Source: Paenibacillus sp. MMS18-CY102 (GTDB lineage Bacteria; Bacillota; Bacilli; Paenibacillales; Paenibacillaceae). From it: a DNA stretch of 64,000 nt. The notes beneath the pieces are model-generated. The model saw nothing but the letters and a program-made list of their open reading frames with translations. It searched no databases and was not told where the DNA came from. The stretch lies in assembly GCF_009789195.1 (NCBI RefSeq), contig NZ_WSTC01000025.1, positions 22,301 through 86,300 of the forward strand. The letters run 5' to 3'. Shown here piece after piece: positions 9,301 to 17,484 of the stretch. Each line of letters opens with the position of its first letter. Position 1 is the stretch's first letter. The position numbers were made by a program, and so were the translations under genes.

Positions 9301-12300
9301 CTGCTTAAGAACAAAGCAACGGGCCATTTATTGGCGCAAGGAAGCGGCGAGGCGCTCACTGGCGCGGCAGCTTCACAGGCGACTGACGTAGCGGCTCAGT
9401 GGACATTCGACGATAAGGCGGGCTACCGCACGATTCGCAGCGGAACAGCAGCGCAATCGCTGCTGGCACATAGCAACGGCGCCGTTTCGCTTGCGGCATC
9501 GGATGCTTCGGACGATATTTTGTGGTCGTTCCAGCCCGTTGTTTCTGATGTTGCTTATGAAGCGGAGAACGCGTTCGTAGGCAGCGGGGCGAAGGTATCT
9601 AAAGCGGAAAAGGGCTTTACTGGTGAAGGCTATGTAGATGGCTTCACGGTTATAGGGGCAAAAGCATCGTTTGCGGTTAATGCGCAAGCAGCAGGCAGCT
9701 ATGAAGCTGTTGTCCGCTACAACAATCAGGGTTCGGCAACACGTGCGTTGAATGTGTATGTGAATGGTGAGCGTACGCAAACGCTGCAATTGGCCGTTTC
9801 TAACGGCTGGGCGGATGCTAGCCTTAACGTAGCTCTTCGTGCAGGAATCAACTCCGTTTCGCTGCAGCAAGACAGCGGGGATACAGGCAATGTGTTGCTG
9901 TTGGACAACTTGACGGTTAAGGGCAGCATCGCGCCTGATTATCGCGGCGCAACTGTTCCATATATCACGTACGAAGCGGAGCACGGTACGACGACGAATG
10001 GAACGGTGCTGGAGCCTTCCCGCGCCTACCATGAGGTAGCGGCGGAAGCATCAGGCCGGCAAGCAGTGCGTCTGGACCAAACCGACGAGTACGTATCGTT
10101 CAAAGCAGCGAAGGCTGCGAATTCTATCGTTGTCCGGTTCTCTACTCCAGATAGTGCGGATGGCTCCGGGCAGTCTGCAACGCTGGGGCTTTACGTGAAC
10201 GGGCAGTTCCGCCAGAAGCTGGAGATGAATTCCAAGCATGCTTGGGAGTACGGCAGCTATCCATGGTCGAATGACCCGAACCAGGGCAGCGCGCATCGCT
10301 TCTTCGATGAGATGCATGCGCTTGTCGGTGACATTCCGGCAGGAGCGACGGTTACGTTGAAAAAGGATGCAGACAGCACGGCAGACTATTATATCGTCGA
10401 CCTTGCTGAGCTGGAGCAGGTGGCTGCGCCGCTTGTGAAGCCTTCCGATTTCTTGAGCGTGACGGATTATGGCGCTGTTGCAAGCGATGGCAATGACGAT
10501 ACGGCGGCATTCCAAGCTGCTTTGGAAGCAGCTAAGCAGCAGCATAAAGGCATTTGGGCACCACAAGGGGAATTCGAGCTTCGCGGCGACCAAATCGTGC
10601 TGAACGATGTGACGATCCGCGGTGCGGGCATGTGGTATACGCAGCTGACGGGTGCTCGCTTCATGGGCAAAGGCAATAATATTCAGGTTTATGACCTGCT
10701 CGTTGACGGAGATATCAACATTCGTGACGACGAAGCGCACACGCATGCTTTCGAAGGCGCCTTTGGACCGGGCTCGGTTATCCAGAATGTATGGATCGAG
10801 CATTCCAAAACCGGCCTTTGGCTGACGAAGCTGAAAACAAGTGATGATTACACGGATGGGCTCTACATGCTGGGCCTTCGCATTCGCAATTTGATGGCGG
10901 ACGGCATCAACTTCTGCGTGGGCACGAGCAACAGCATGATGGAGCAAAGCGATATTCGTTATCCGGGTGATGACGGCATCGCGATGTGGTCGGCAGAAGG
11001 GCGCGCAAGCATTAACAACACGGCGCGGTTTAACACGGTTGCATTGCCTTGGCTCGCAGACAACATTGTCGTGTTTGGCGGCCAAGACAACAAAATCCAA
11101 GACAATATTGCGAAGGATACGATTACGAACGGTGCAGGCATCGCCGTATCGACGCGCTTCAATCCGGTTCCATTCTCCGGCACGACAATCGTTGAGCGCA
11201 ATACGCTCATTCGCACAGGCAGCTACGACACGGGTTACGTGACGGATCTGGGTGCAATCTGGGTATTTGCAGGCGAGAAGGACTTGGACGGAAACGTCAT
11301 TATTCGCAACAACGTGGCACTCGACAGCACGTATCAAGGCCTTAGCGTTCAAGGCGCATACAAGATGAACAATGTATTGATTCAAGATCTCGTGATTGAC
11401 GGTACGGGAACGAAGGGCGTAGCCGTATCGAGCGCTGTAAAAGGCGGTTTGGTTGCAGATAATATTATCGTGCGCAACGCTCGAATCGCGGATGTAACGA
11501 ACAGCTCCAGCAACTTCGAGCTGCGCGAGCAGAATGAAGGCTTTGCGAATGTAATGAAACCATTCTCGGCCAAAGCAAGCGACGGCACGGCAGGACGTTT
11601 CGTGGTTCAAGCTGGCAGCACGCTTGCAATGATAGTTTTGGGAGCAGCCGGAGCTGATGTTACGGCAGACGCATCATTTAGCGTTGGAGACGCAAGTGTG
11701 GCATCGATCCAGCCGAGTGGGGTTCTGACCGGAAGGGCTGCAGGTGAGACGACGGTTGAAGTAACCGTTCAAGGCAATAAACGGACGTACTCGCTTCTAG
11801 TTCTGCCATCGGATTCACAGCCAAGCTCTGGCGGTGGAGGCGTTATTGGAGGGATCGGCGGAAACGGCAACGCAACGGCAGCGAACGATAGCAAGCTGCT
11901 TGCTTCCAACGATTCGCAAATCGTCTTCACGATCGATGATGCTGCTGCTGCGAATGGAGACGGTACGGTAGTGTTCTCTGTAGATGCTATTCTCAAAGCA
12001 GCGGCGGACCATCCGAATGCGGCAATCGTCATTCAGAACGGCACGGCAACGTACCAGCTCCCGCTGTCGGTTGCCAAGCAACTGTTGGCTGGCACTTCGA
12101 TTGCAGATAAAGATGGTGCAACTGTTACACTTTCGATCGATTCGTTGGGAAATGCGTCGGCAAGCAAGCTTGAGAAGGATGCGAAGCGCCAAGGCTTGCA
12201 TGTAGTGGGAACGCCGATTGTGTTTGGCGTTACGCTGCAAGCAGATGGCCAGCAGCAATCGGTTAACAGCTTGGGCCGCCACTTCGTAACGCGTACAATT

Positions 12301-13026
12301 GAAGTTGACGGCGTACTGGACGCGAAATCCGCAACCGTACTCGTCTATGATGAAGCAAAGGGAACATTTAAGTATGTGCCGGCGACCTTCGCAACGGCAG
12401 GCGGCAAGACGACCGTTACGATTCGTGGCGCAAGCAACGGTGTATATGTCGTTGCTACGAATGTGGTATCCTTTGACGACCTTACGAACCACTGGGCGAA
12501 AGCACTAATTGAGAAGCTCGCGTCCAAATGGATTGTCAATGGCGTATCCGATTCAATGTTTGCACCGAACCGTTCCGTTACGCGTGCGGAGTTCGCTGCA
12601 TTGCTCGTTCGGGCGCTGGGCCTGCAAGTGGGTGAAGGCGGCAGCAAGAGCAGCTTTAGCGACGTAGTGGGTACCGCTTGGTACGCGGGCGATGTGAGCA
12701 TCGCTGCCCAATTCGAGCTGATTCAAGGGTTTGCCGATGGCTCCTTCCATCCGGGGGACTCAATTACACGGGAACAAATGGCAGTCATGATTGCCCGTGC
12801 TTATGAATTGGTTGCTGGCAAAGCAACAGCAGCTGGCAGTGCGCCAACCTTCTCGGACAGCGGCAGCATTCATGGCTGGGCATCCGATGCAGTAGCGCTT
12901 GCTATTGAGGCTGGCATTATGCAAGGCAAATCAGAGGGCCAATTCGCGCCAAGCCATTTGGCTACGCGCGCGGAAGCCGCTGTTGTCATCGGACGCATGC
13001 TGCAAGCATTGCATTTGATGGATTAA
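6358..13026 (+). CDS. Giant SLH-anchored GH87-like alpha-1,3-glucanase with beta-trefoil-like repeats
   Basis: This 2222-residue secreted surface enzyme begins with a signal peptide (residues 1-29). Residues 40-1050 hold seven diverged copies of a module of about 150 residues, built around VRI-N...YLYE...YG...QW...G-KRI-N-TGHY, which looks like a ricin/fascin-type beta-trefoil fold. A galactose-binding, CBM35-like domain follows (about 1060-1200), then a second YEAEHG domain (1204-1360). A right-handed beta-helix (1367-1750) has the pectate-lyase-like entry SVTDYGAVASDGNDDT and the GH87-type motifs ADGIN (about 1513) and GDDGIAMWS (about 1537), whose aspartates are likely catalytic. A BIG2-like segment lies near 1760-1810, and three SLH repeats (2044-2215) bind the cell wall. 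The likely substrate is alpha-1,3-glucan or a related glucan; other beta-helix hydrolases remain possible. AGGGGAGG at 6339-6346 supports the start. Confidence 0.8.
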   Translation: MARLKKWLAGVMAVMLLIGLLPAYVAEAAAGGGGAAASDYVRIRNHWQNNYLYESSDGVVRYGFTASTDQSSQWLITEENGNKRIQNRKTGHYITLADVTKRRDALTAREITVSTTADQWLIEAASNPNNVLIKSATVASSANLAVHVEDQLGFAEVSSDINVSFDSPQWRLEPVKELQPVRIINEERAGQALYAKANAEAPARPDDQIAFGKVDASDTSSQWYLEPGSNGNYRLLNVATGHYVTQFDGGDYWRPIEMGTTSDPLKQEWSMQPALNLQDQPVPGFVTFASAFNGNYVLNSQFPGDTFARSNDWSNAKLANAHWRVVPVYDVRPVRIVNFTTGNVGTDYLYEEGGVVKHGALGAANADNARYQWIVEDYDGAKRIRNAETGNYVQAGNPLTLAPDAGNGAAGDQWAIQASTQYDDYVTIKSKAGADTYLNVAAGVDTALSDVVDPLSNGAQWLLEDPTVPTDGSPQYVRIQNEWQPFVFYEDDNGDLKYGNARTDQRDQWVIEKFSGRKRIKNRATGHYINMQSMQDGHLRVTDVQDSWTSAVWIIETVSGGARLIHSVNDPSSGGETDRLINLQNLTKYAEYSVMNRNWGSPRWRFINVVDNRPTNVKLINKKTGEALYEEVSVSDPTEGTVKYGDAATADPTSTWFVEDAGDGSIRLKNLTTGHYIAMQNVGDTDVNLDSPPQALQALGTIYPTWGSAKWLMDTTQDAGYVALRSAWAAHFVKTEDADGAVKVSKAVNQNGTFDSSGQFKLEPVAAAAPQVPAGYVRIRNVFNQQYLYENQGGVVLYGNAEASNGYSHWKVVTNNGVSQLENRVTGHVMAISGDYRYIQSVPSTGVGSNPAASQWAIEASADGASMLIRSLDGAYNDEYINVQNSAGYAERGLYPVAFGSLQWQFSEAPDAFETPQGVAPRNEVTATPAQAERNEVRIAVQADGAQAPKYLAEANGSVSLSGDSSSSNAIWLAYDFNGRKLLKNKATGHLLAQGSGEALTGAAASQATDVAAQWTFDDKAGYRTIRSGTAAQSLLAHSNGAVSLAASDASDDILWSFQPVVSDVAYEAENAFVGSGAKVSKAEKGFTGEGYVDGFTVIGAKASFAVNAQAAGSYEAVVRYNNQGSATRALNVYVNGERTQTLQLAVSNGWADASLNVALRAGINSVSLQQDSGDTGNVLLLDNLTVKGSIAPDYRGATVPYITYEAEHGTTTNGTVLEPSRAYHEVAAEASGRQAVRLDQTDEYVSFKAAKAANSIVVRFSTPDSADGSGQSATLGLYVNGQFRQKLEMNSKHAWEYGSYPWSNDPNQGSAHRFFDEMHALVGDIPAGATVTLKKDADSTADYYIVDLAELEQVAAPLVKPSDFLSVTDYGAVASDGNDDTAAFQAALEAAKQQHKGIWAPQGEFELRGDQIVLNDVTIRGAGMWYTQLTGARFMGKGNNIQVYDLLVDGDINIRDDEAHTHAFEGAFGPGSVIQNVWIEHSKTGLWLTKLKTSDDYTDGLYMLGLRIRNLMADGINFCVGTSNSMMEQSDIRYPGDDGIAMWSAEGRASINNTARFNTVALPWLADNIVVFGGQDNKIQDNIAKDTITNGAGIAVSTRFNPVPFSGTTIVERNTLIRTGSYDTGYVTDLGAIWVFAGEKDLDGNVIIRNNVALDSTYQGLSVQGAYKMNNVLIQDLVIDGTGTKGVAVSSAVKGGLVADNIIVRNARIADVTNSSSNFELREQNEGFANVMKPFSAKASDGTAGRFVVQAGSTLAMIVLGAAGADVTADASFSVGDASVASIQPSGVLTGRAAGETTVEVTVQGNKRTYSLLVLPSDSQPSSGGGGVIGGIGGNGNATAANDSKLLASNDSQIVFTIDDAAAANGDGTVVFSVDAILKAAADHPNAAIVIQNGTATYQLPLSVAKQLLAGTSIADKDGATVTLSIDSLGNASASKLEKDAKRQGLHVVGTPIVFGVTLQADGQQQSVNSLGRHFVTRTIEVDGVLDAKSATVLVYDEAKGTFKYVPATFATAGGKTTVTIRGASNGVYVVATNVVSFDDLTNHWAKALIEKLASKWIVNGVSDSMFAPNRSVTRAEFAALLVRALGLQVGEGGSKSSFSDVVGTAWYAGDVSIAAQFELIQGFADGSFHPGDSITREQMAVMIARAYELVAGKATAAGSAPTFSDSGSIHGWASDAVALAIEAGIMQGKSEGQFAPSHLATRAEAAVVIGRMLQALHLMD

Positions 13027-13046
13027 CGGATAGGTGCAAGAAAAGG

Positions 13047-13084
13047 ACATCCCAATAGCCGCTGAGGCTGTTGGGATGTTTTTT
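13047..13084 (+). terminator. Terminator of the glucanase gene
   Basis: Arms 13047-13060 and 13066-13079 pair around GCTGA, followed by T residues to 13084. Confidence 0.9.
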
Positions 13085-13110
13085 GCTGCGTGCTCCTTGG
13101 TAGGTCCTTG

Positions 13111-13172
13111 AGCGAATAGGGCCGAAAAAAGTACCCTATCCGCCCGGAAGCGGGCGAAACGAGCGAATAGGG
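13111..13172. repeat. 51-bp-period GAATAGGG repeat, locus 1
   Basis: AGCGAATAGG occurs at 13111 and again at 13162, exactly 51 bp apart. Between them CCCTATCCGC (13134-13143) and GCGAATAGGG (13163-13172) form nearly complementary arms. They enclose a perfect inner hairpin CGCCCG-GAAG-CGGGCG (13141-13156). The same framework (CCCTA.CCGC.CG then GAATAGGGC) and the same period recur at 62918-63070. It is not coding and has no insertion-sequence features. Confidence 0.75.
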
Positions 13173-13234
13173 CGTAAAGTTGATAAACAATGGTAAACTA
13201 GAAAACGATAGCGTGAGGAAAGAGGGGAGTCAGC

Positions 13235-14041
13235 ATGAGCAAAATCAGAAGTGTGATGTGGACCGTGTGCGTGATGGCAGGTATTGTTATGTTTCATGCC
13301 GCGTGTACGTCGAGCAGCGAACCGACAGTTAGGAATGAGCAGCAGCAGGTGAAAGACCAAATCAAAGCCCAAGCCCAAGCCCAAGCCCAAGCCCAAGCCC
13401 AAGCGCCTCAACTAATGTCAAAGACATACGCGGATGGCGACATTACGATCAAGTATCCGCAGCTATTGGGCATGGAGGATGGCGATAAGCAGCAAGCGAT
13501 AAATAAGCTGTTGCAAGATAATGCATTAGCCATATTGAAATCATACGATGAGGTGCAGGGAAAGCTGTCACTCGAAATATTGTATACGATTGCGTGGCAA
13601 AGCCCCCAACTGTTGAGCATTGAATACATAGGCGACGACTATGTTGAGGGGACACCGCATCCGAACAATCTTTTTTATACGACGAATGTCGATTTAGACA
13701 AGGCGGCGATTGTACGCCTGGAAGACGCATATGAAATAAATGAGGCATTCATTGAACGTTTGAAAACTGGCAAATTCGATGTGTTGAGCCCTGCATTGCT
13801 CACAAATGAACAAGTAGTGGAGCAGTTGGAGCAGTATACGAACGAAGAGTGGGTGAAGCTGCTGAAGCGGGCTGATTCGCTTGATAAGATCGGTACGGAT
13901 AAACAGTCGGAAATCTATAGCTTCTTTATGAAAGAGAAACTAGGCATCAGCTTGCCCGTTCCGCATCCGGCCGGGGACCATGTCGAGATTGGGATTCCGT
14001 ACGCGGACCTTATGCAATGGAAGAAACGGGATTTTCAATAG
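13235..14041 (+). CDS. Secreted lipoprotein with DUF4163/DUF3298-like domain
   Basis: A lipoprotein signal ends at FHAAC (cysteine about residue 24). A low-complexity linker of alternating Gln-Ala (about residues 43-57) is encoded by a hexanucleotide repeat. The remaining 210 residues resemble the RsiV/DUF4163-DUF3298 ectodomain (ITIKYPQL..., SIEYIGDDYVEGTPHPNN...), which in RsiV binds lysozyme. There is no transmembrane anti-sigma part and no adjacent sigma gene, so this is a free surface-anchored version. Ligand and role are unknown. GAGGGGAG precedes the start. It converges on the VTT-family gene and shares a bidirectional terminator with it. Confidence 0.75.
   Translation: MSKIRSVMWTVCVMAGIVMFHAACTSSSEPTVRNEQQQVKDQIKAQAQAQAQAQAQAPQLMSKTYADGDITIKYPQLLGMEDGDKQQAINKLLQDNALAILKSYDEVQGKLSLEILYTIAWQSPQLLSIEYIGDDYVEGTPHPNNLFYTTNVDLDKAAIVRLEDAYEINEAFIERLKTGKFDVLSPALLTNEQVVEQLEQYTNEEWVKLLKRADSLDKIGTDKQSEIYSFFMKEKLGISLPVPHPAGDHVEIGIPYADLMQWKKRDFQ
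13365..13406 (+). repeat. Hexanucleotide microsatellite AAGCCC
   Basis: Six perfect AAGCCC units (13365-13400) and a seventh variant unit (13401-13406) encode an Ala-Gln alternation in the lipoprotein linker. Slippage would change linker length in two-residue steps without breaking the frame. Confidence 0.95.
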
Positions 14042-14049
14042 ATCAAACA

Positions 14050-14085
14050 ACAAAACGGAGACGCCTCAGAGCGTCTCCGTTTTGT
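14050..14085. terminator. Bidirectional terminator
   Basis: ACAAAACGGAGACGC (14050-14064) pairs with GCGTCTCCGTTTTGT (14071-14085). It serves both the lipoprotein gene and the convergent VTT gene, whose last codons lie inside it. Confidence 0.85.
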
Positions 14086-14662
14086 TGTCTTGCACGAGCT
14101 GGCGCTTTCGGCGGATTCTTTTGCGAACCCACAGAAACACAAGGACGAGCGGCACAGCGATAGCAAAAATATAAAGCGAAACGTTCTTCATCATGCCTTC
14201 AGCCGATCGGCCGTATAGGTAGAAGAGCAGGCCTACGACATAGAACTTGACTGCCCTGCCGATTGCCGCATAGGCGATGAGGCGCCATAGCGGAAACTTT
14301 AGCGTTCCGGATAGGATCGTGAATACCTTAAACGGTATCGGTGTAAAAGAGCCAAGAAGAATGGCGGTTTCGCCATTTCGCTGGAACAGCTTGGTTGCGG
14401 ATTCGACCCAGCTTTTTTTTAATATTTTGTACAATACAGCACTCCCGAGCGACCGCCCGATCCAATAACCGACTGGCGTCCCGAGCAAACATCCGATAAA
14501 CCCAACCGTGGCAAGCCATAAAGCGTTGGAGGGATTTACGAGGCTTAATGGAATTTGCAGGAATAATGCTGGGATTGGGAAGATAACCGCATCAATAAAG
14601 GAATGGATAAATAAACCGAGTGCGCCGAACTCCATCAGAAAATCCAAAAAGTTTTGTATCAT
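14066..14662 (-). CDS. VTT (DedA/YqaA-like) membrane protein
   Basis: This is a small integral membrane protein with the VTT/SNARE-associated fold shared by DedA and YqaA proteins. That family is linked to lipid-carrier handling and membrane homeostasis. It has about five hydrophobic segments and the family features GTPVGYWIGRSLG (about residues 61-73) and the FTPIPFKVFTILSG loop (about 105-118), which contains the conserved proline-rich re-entrant motif. The C-terminus is short and basic (RKRIRRKR). Length, 198 residues, is normal. AAGAGGGG lies upstream on the minus strand. The exact lipid substrate cannot be told from sequence. Confidence 0.85.
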   Translation of the reverse strand: MIQNFLDFLMEFGALGLFIHSFIDAVIFPIPALFLQIPLSLVNPSNALWLATVGFIGCLLGTPVGYWIGRSLGSAVLYKILKKSWVESATKLFQRNGETAILLGSFTPIPFKVFTILSGTLKFPLWRLIAYAAIGRAVKFYVVGLLFYLYGRSAEGMMKNVSLYIFAIAVPLVLVFLWVRKRIRRKRQLVQDNKTETL

Positions 14663-14855
14663 TGTGCGTGGCCCCTCTTCTGCGCTCCGTTCATGCTACG
14701 CGTATGGCGAGCTGTTGTAGTTGTTTTTTGAGCATTCTATGTTATACGTGAATTCCGGGCATCGGTTGCAATAAAATGTTAAAGTTAAAATTTGGGTGAG
14801 AAATATCAAAATAGAATAGAGAACGGCAGAACCATATAGCATAATTTTCCTATGA

Positions 14856-15114
14856 AATACGGCGAACCCAGCTGTGAAGAACACCTTCGATCTGAATATT
14901 ACGGAGAATAAACCATTTTCCGAAATGCAGTTTGCAGCGAAGGAAGGGATGCTGCTTTCCATCGATGCCATTAAGTCGGGCAACATGACGAAACTGAACG
15001 GCTTCATTGATGCACTCTATGCAGGCGATAACTAACAGGACTTGATCGACGGCGCTACAGCCGCTGCAGTAAATCGGCGATAAGCTGAAGCTAGACTACA
15101 TTTCGTTCTACTAA
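14856..15114 (+). pseudogene. Decayed C-terminal coding relic in a 590-bp gap
   Basis: The stretch 14663-15252 holds no intact gene. From 14856 one frame reads NTANPAVKNTFDLN and continues protein-like to ALYAGDN and a TAA at 15033. The same frame resumes as QDLIDGATAAAV, and after a shift another frame gives IGDKLKLDYISFY and a stop at 15112-15114. There is no start codon with a ribosome binding site, and the DNA before it is AT-rich. This fits the tail of a once longer gene broken by a stop and a frameshift. The family is not recognised. Confidence 0.4.
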
Positions 15115-15252
15115 AATTTTACGTTGCAGCAGGCTCTCTATTCCTAATAATGGGATCGGAGGGCCTGTTGTCCGTTAACCCAACAATACGATGCAGCCGG
15201 TATGTTACAATGAGGGATAACAGTTTGAACAGAAAGAGGCGAACTTAACGAC

Positions 15253-15489
15253 ATGGAACCGACGGAGCAAATGATGTGGCGCCAGGAAGCGGAGCGGCTG
15301 GCTTCGGATAATAACCGGTTGGAGCAAAGTTGCATCGCGCTGCAGCAGGAGTTGGCTAAATGTAAGGAGGATCTGGCACAAGCCCGGCGTGAGCTGGCAA
15401 AGCTTCGCGGCCGCAGCGGCACAGCGGGACGAAATTCGGAGGCGATGTCGACGATGGCTTCAAGGCTGCGCGATGCGCTGCGGGAATAG
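15253..15489 (+). CDS. Small coiled-coil protein of unknown function
   Basis: The 78-residue product is a nearly continuous amphipathic helix rich in Glu, Leu, Arg and Ala (residues 5-55, with heptad-like leucines), followed by a short Ser/Gly-rich break and a final helix. No domain is recognised. AAGAGG lies about 13 bp upstream of the ATG, so the start signal is weak. It precedes an RNA-methylase-like gene. Codon usage looks coding, but expression is not certain. Confidence 0.5.
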   Translation: MEPTEQMMWRQEAERLASDNNRLEQSCIALQQELAKCKEDLAQARRELAKLRGRSGTAGRNSEAMSTMASRLRDALRE

Positions 15490-15587
15490 TGGGCAGCTAG
15501 GCTGAGTGGAGCGGCATTGAGGATGAACATAGATAGAGGAGAAACGGAGGCAGTCGCTGCATACGATGTTGCCGTAGAGAAAGGATT

Positions 15588-16577
15588 ATGCCTGACGTGA
15601 TAGATCAGCATGAACAGATAGCGGGAATTCAGCAGCTGCATTATGTGTACACATTCGCTTGCCATGAGGATGAGGAGGAGCTATGCGGGCTGGAATTGCG
15701 TACGCTGCTCGGCGCTGTCCCGCGTGGGCGCGCAATTGAGAGCACCGTTGGCGTACTGCCATCGCGAAGCCCTTTTATTAAGCTGCGAATAGCAATAGAA
15801 GCGGAGAGCGCTAAGTTAGAAGGGCTAATCGAGCTTGCAGCTGAGTATGCCCTGCGAGAGGGCCAAACGTTCAAAATCGTCTACGCAGGCACAGAGCAAG
15901 CCGGCGCTCCCCAGGCAGCCTTTGAAGAGCGGCAAGCGATTGCTAGGCGAATTGGGGCGGCTATACGCGGAACGGCTGATTTGAAGGAGCCGGATCGGCT
16001 CATCGGGGTGGCTTATGCTAATGGCCGATGGGTGCTTGGCGAAGCGATTGAAGGGGAAGCGGTGTGGCTGAAACATAATCGCAAGCCGCAGCCGTATTCA
16101 ACTGCGCTAAGCACGCGAGTGGCGCGAGCCGTCGCTAACATAGCCGTGCCGAAGCCGCAAGGCCTAACAGCTGTCGATCCTTGCTGCGGAATCGGCACCG
16201 TCGTCCTTGAAGCGTTGTCGATGGGCATCGACATTCGGGGCTATGACCGTAACCCGTTGGCGTCACGCGGTGCGAGAGCGAACCTTGCGCATTTTGGCTA
16301 TTCCGCTGAGCTTGCGTCGAAGGCGGATATGTTTACGCTTGAGGGGCGGTATGATGCAGCTATTTTGGATTTGCCATACAATCTTTGCTCCAAGCTGCCT
16401 GAAGAAGAGGAGCGGGCGATGCTTGCCCAGTTGAAGCGATTGGCACCGCGGGCAGTCATCATTGGCACTTCGCCATTGGAGGAAAGGCTAGAGCAAATCG
16501 GATGGGTGGTAACGGACAGCTGCCAGGTTCGGAAGAGCGCGTTTGTCCGATACGTATATTTGGCAGAGCGGGATTGA
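15588..16577 (+). CDS. Trm11/THUMP-type RNA methyltransferase-like protein
   Basis: This is a SAM-dependent methylase of the type that modifies guanosine in RNA. The C-terminal half carries the nucleotide-binding motif DPCCGIGTVVLEAL (about residues 200-213), an acidic loop GYDRNP, and the catalytic-type motif DLPYNL (about 257-262), which corresponds to the (D/N)PPY motif of N-methylases. The N-terminal half (1-150) is diverged and could be a THUMP-like RNA-binding region. The target nucleoside is not predictable. A short open frame (15523-15600) overlaps the start in another frame and might be a leader peptide. The ribosome binding site is close to the ATG, so an upstream non-ATG start is possible. 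Confidence 0.75.
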   Translation: MPDVIDQHEQIAGIQQLHYVYTFACHEDEEELCGLELRTLLGAVPRGRAIESTVGVLPSRSPFIKLRIAIEAESAKLEGLIELAAEYALREGQTFKIVYAGTEQAGAPQAAFEERQAIARRIGAAIRGTADLKEPDRLIGVAYANGRWVLGEAIEGEAVWLKHNRKPQPYSTALSTRVARAVANIAVPKPQGLTAVDPCCGIGTVVLEALSMGIDIRGYDRNPLASRGARANLAHFGYSAELASKADMFTLEGRYDAAILDLPYNLCSKLPEEEERAMLAQLKRLAPRAVIIGTSPLEERLEQIGWVVTDSCQVRKSAFVRYVYLAERD

Positions 16578-16731
16578 ACGGAGTTCGCTTTGCATGGCCG
16601 CAGCCGGATACCGTTCACGCTATGGCTGAATAATTTGGGCAGCCCCGAATGAAAGCGGTCGCGTTCTTCACATAATGAAGATAAGCAATCACAATTCACG
16701 ATGAGTCGATCTCAGCATGGAGGTATGGAAG

Positions 16732-17439
16732 ATGGCAATGGCAGCGGATCGCAACCAATTGACCGTATATTTGATGGCAGGCGTAGCGACTGCGAATCAG
16801 ATGTTTACCGAATGCCGGCGCAAGCTGGAGGAGATGCTCAGCAGGGCGGAGTTTGAGAAGCCAATCGTACATGTGCTGTACCCTTATGGCGACGATAGCC
16901 GCAGCCGATTGGCGCAGGTGCTGGAGGTTGGCAGCGACCTGTCCAATCGCATTCATCTGAGCCGGGTCGGCGGCCGCAAGGCAGCGGAAGGGATTCAGCG
17001 TACGTATAAAGGGAAAGGCCCAGTGCTCATGATCGGGCATAGCGGCGGCGGAATAGCAGCCTATCAGGCGGCGGTAAAGCTGTATCGCGAAGGCACATTG
17101 CCTGATTTTCGCCTTGTCCAGATTGGCTCTCCCCGCATTCGCGTTATGCCGGAGCTGAAGCAGCGAATCAGTTACTTTCATTCGGTAGATGCAGCAGGCA
17201 AGCTGACGGACCCGATTAGCCGAATCGGCACTTGGGGCGGCTGGTCAGGCGGCGGCAAAATGCTTATTCCGCACTGGAATGTGTGGAAGTATGCACCCGG
17301 CTATATAGAGGGGATTGAGGTTGTTGGCGGGCATGCGGACTATTTTAAACATCAAAATCCATTCATAGATGGACAGGCCATATGCAATCTGGACAAAACG
17401 ATGGATCGTGTTCGGCAATGGTTGAAAGGATGGATTTGA
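16732..17439 (+). CDS. Alpha/beta hydrolase (lipase-like)
   Basis: This is a cytoplasmic serine hydrolase with no signal peptide. The nucleophile elbow GHSGGG lies near residue 99, after the strand PVLMIG. A late histidine (GGHADYF) is a plausible triad member. The middle segment VQIGSPRIRV resembles class 3 lipase relatives. Substrate is unknown. The ATG at 16732 is chosen because GGAGG (16719-16723) is 8 bp upstream; a further ATG at 16717 overlaps that site. The next gene, a pirin, starts 45 bp downstream and may be cotranscribed. Confidence 0.75.
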   Translation: MAMAADRNQLTVYLMAGVATANQMFTECRRKLEEMLSRAEFEKPIVHVLYPYGDDSRSRLAQVLEVGSDLSNRIHLSRVGGRKAAEGIQRTYKGKGPVLMIGHSGGGIAAYQAAVKLYREGTLPDFRLVQIGSPRIRVMPELKQRISYFHSVDAAGKLTDPISRIGTWGGWSGGGKMLIPHWNVWKYAPGYIEGIEVVGGHADYFKHQNPFIDGQAICNLDKTMDRVRQWLKGWI

Positions 17440-17484
17440 TCCGATACACTTGTGGGTAATGGAACGTATCGGAGGGATGCCCAA

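Noticed and set aside
6580..11610. Long minus-strand open frames opposite the glucanase gene
   Set aside because: They are antisense shadows of a repetitive gene: no ribosome binding sites, no domain motifs, and Arg/His/Cys-rich composition.
13235..14041. RsiV-type anti-sigma factor
   Set aside because: The protein is a lipoprotein without a cytoplasmic anti-sigma domain or transmembrane helix, and no sigma gene adjoins it.
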